NCBI RefSeq assembly: GCF_012650175.1
Contig: NZ_JAAILI010000043.1
Location: 124,001 to 188,000 of the forward strand
Length of the DNA stretch: 64,000 bases
Source: Sphingomonas sp. S2M10
Lineage (GTDB): Bacteria; Pseudomonadota; Alphaproteobacteria; Sphingomonadales; Sphingomonadaceae
Reading direction: 5' to 3'
Shown: piece by piece, positions 62,664 through 64,000 of the stretch
Position numbering within the stretch: the stretch's first letter is position 1
Layout: each line of letters opens with the position of its first letter
Translations under genes and position numbers: made by a program
The notes under the pieces: generated by a model
The model's input: the letters and a program-made list of their open reading frames with translations, nothing else
Databases searched by the model: none
Told to the model about the DNA's origin: nothing

Positions 62664-64000
62664 TTACGCGAGCCCGAGCCCGCCGACCACGAGGTCGATG
62701 ATCTTGATACCGATAAACGGCGCGACAAGTCCCCCCAGGCCATAGATCGCCAGGTTGCGGGCGAGCAGCGGCCCGGCGCCCATCGGCTTGTACGTCACGC
62801 CCTTCAGCGCCAGCGGCACCAGCAGCGGGATGATCAGCGCGTTGAAGATGATCGCGCTGAGGATCGCCGATTCGGGCGAGCCGAGCCGCATGACGTTGAG
62901 TACCGACAGGCCGGGATAGAGCGCGACGAACATCGCCGGGATGATCGCGAAATATTTGGCAACGTCGTTCGCGACCGAGAAGGTGGTCAGCGCACCGCGG
63001 GTCATCAGCAGTTGCTTGCCCAGGCCCACCACCTCGATCAGCTTGGTGGGATCGCTGTCGAGGTCGACCATGTTGCCGGCCTCGCGCGCCGCCTGGGTGC
63101 CGGTGTTCATCGCCACGCCGACGTCCGCCTGGGCAAGCGCCGGTGCGTCATTGGTGCCGTCACCGCACATCGCGACGAGCTTGCCGCCGGTCTGCTCCTT
63201 GCGGATCAGCGCCAGCTTGTCCTCCGGCGTCGCCTGGGCGAGGAAGTCGTCGACCCCCGCCTCGGCGGCGATGGCGGCGGCGGTCAGCGGGTTGTCGCCG
63301 GTGATCATCACCGTGCGGATGCCCATCGTCCGCAATTCGCCGAAGCGCTCGCGAATCCCCGCCTTGACCACGTCCTTGAGGAAGATGGCCCCAAGCAGCC
63401 GGCCATTCTTGGCCACCGCCAGCGGCGTGCCGCCGGCCCGCGCGATCTCGTCGGTCGCGCGGCGCAGCTCGGTGGCGGCCGCCGTCTCGCCGACGCCGGG
63501 ATTGGCCTTGAGGATCGAGTCGACCGCGCCCTTCTGGATCAGGTCCGCGCCGGCGCGGACGCCGGAGATGCGGGTCTGCGCAGTGAACGGAATCACCTCG
63601 GCACCCTCGGGGAGCGTCGCCGTCCGCACGCCGAAGCGTTCGCGGGCGAGCACGACGATCGAGCGCCCTTCCGGCGTCTCATCCGCCAGGCTTGCGAGCA
63701 GCGCCGCCTCGGCCAATTCGGCCGCACTGGTACCGCCGACCGCGCGGAACTCGCTGGCCGCACGGTCGCCGACGGTGATGGTGCCGGTCTTGTCGAGCAG
63801 CAGCACATCGACGTCGCCCGCGGCTTCCACCGCGCGCCCTGACTTGGCGAGCACGTTGAAGCGGACGAGACGGTCCATGCCGGCGATGCCGATCGCGGAC
63901 AGGAGCGCCGCGATGGTAGTCGGGATCAGCGTGATTAGCAGCGCCGCGAGGATCGCGATCGGGATGCTGCCGCCCGCATAGGAGGCGAAGCCGGGGATCG
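62664..64000 (-). CDS. kdpB: KdpB catalytic subunit of the K+-transporting ATPase (partial, 5' end outside window)
   Basis: The reading frame runs off the right edge; the visible 445 codons include [25 protein letters not shown], which joins continuously beyond the first in-window ATG. P-type ATPase signatures are the phosphorylated Asp in [15 protein letters not shown] and the hinge block [25 protein letters not shown]. Also present are [21 protein letters not shown] and four C-terminal membrane helices. It hydrolyses ATP to drive K+ uptake through KdpA, which is expected just upstream (right of the window). Confidence 0.97.
   Translation of the reverse strand, partial: IPGFASYAGGSIPIAILAALLITLIPTTIAALLSAIGIAGMDRLVRFNVLAKSGRAVEAAGDVDVLLLDKTGTITVGDRAASEFRAVGGTSAAELAEAALLASLADETPEGRSIVVLARERFGVRTATLPEGAEVIPFTAQTRISGVRAGADLIQKGAVDSILKANPGVGETAAATELRRATDEIARAGGTPLAVAKNGRLLGAIFLKDVVKAGIRERFGELRTMGIRTVMITGDNPLTAAAIAAEAGVDDFLAQATPEDKLALIRKEQTGGKLVAMCGDGTNDAPALAQADVGVAMNTGTQAAREAGNMVDLDSDPTKLIEVVGLGKQLLMTRGALTTFSVANDVAKYFAIIPAMFVALYPGLSVLNVMRLGSPESAILSAIIFNALIIPLLVPLALKGVTYKPMGAGPLLARNLAIYGLGGLVAPFIGIKIIDLVVGGLGLA

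Noticed and set aside
1..64000. Phage, transposon or CRISPR elements
   Set aside because: No integrase, transposase, terminal repeats or regularly spaced repeats were seen; base composition is even throughout.

Overview
The window is GC-rich DNA with tightly packed genes, many ATGA or GTGA start/stop overlaps and a very high load of outer-membrane uptake genes. It contains six TonB-dependent receptors, five flavin-dependent 'tryptophan halogenase' paralogs, three Tat-exported Gfo/Idh/MocA oxidoreductases and a kdp operon. This mix is typical of a Sphingomonas-like alphaproteobacterium (Sphingomonadaceae). The assignment is an inference from gene content and base composition. I saw no rRNA, tRNA, CRISPR array, insertion sequence or phage gene, and no gene-free stretch longer than 300 bases.

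Layout. 1-5.05 kb (minus): a partial AsmA/YdbH-like envelope protein, a secreted GH2 glycosidase, a GNAT acetyltransferase and a CPA1 Na+/H+ antiporter. 5.16-10.6 kb (minus): a probable metal or siderophore uptake group of PepSY membrane protein, TonB receptor, DUF2946-like membrane protein and LprI-like secreted protein. 10.6-20.2 kb: a carbohydrate locus with halogenase and TonB receptor (minus), carboxylesterase (minus), sugar porter, TRIC-type channel and a DUF1080 hydrolase (plus). 20.4-21.8 kb: a small GAF protein and an unrecognised secreted protein. 21.9-27.7 kb (minus): two GH43 arabinosidase-like enzymes and a large TonB receptor. 27.98-35.06 kb (plus): a translationally coupled operon of four halogenase paralogs and a JmjC/cupin-like oxygenase, divergent from that receptor. 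35.05-37.8 kb (minus): DUF6250 and DUF885 proteins plus a possible small coupled ORF. 37.95-47.3 kb: a TonB receptor (minus) divergent from a plus-strand group of a two-domain DUF1080 protein, three Gfo/Idh/MocA oxidoreductases and a degenerate ApbE-like protein; a LacI-type operator-like palindrome lies between them. 47.3-58.6 kb: two mirror-image modules, each an ECF sigma factor, a FecR anti-sigma factor, an STN-domain TonB receptor and a phosphohydrolase, facing away from a shared 0.15-kb region. 58.7-64 kb (minus): kdpB (partial), kdpC, kdpD, kdpE for high-affinity K+ uptake.

How the genes may work together. TonB receptors import oligosaccharides released by GH2, GH43, esterase and related enzymes. 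The DUF1080 and Gfo/Idh/MocA genes fit a 3-keto-glycoside route in which a glycoside is oxidised at C3 and then cleaved. The halogenase/JmjC operon is the least explained part. One of its four paralogs has lost the active-site lysine and two other conserved motifs, while the other three keep them. The mirrored sigma/FecR modules look like two cell-surface signalling systems tuned to related, probably phosphorylated, substrates, and they share an 18-of-21-match inverted repeat between their start codons.
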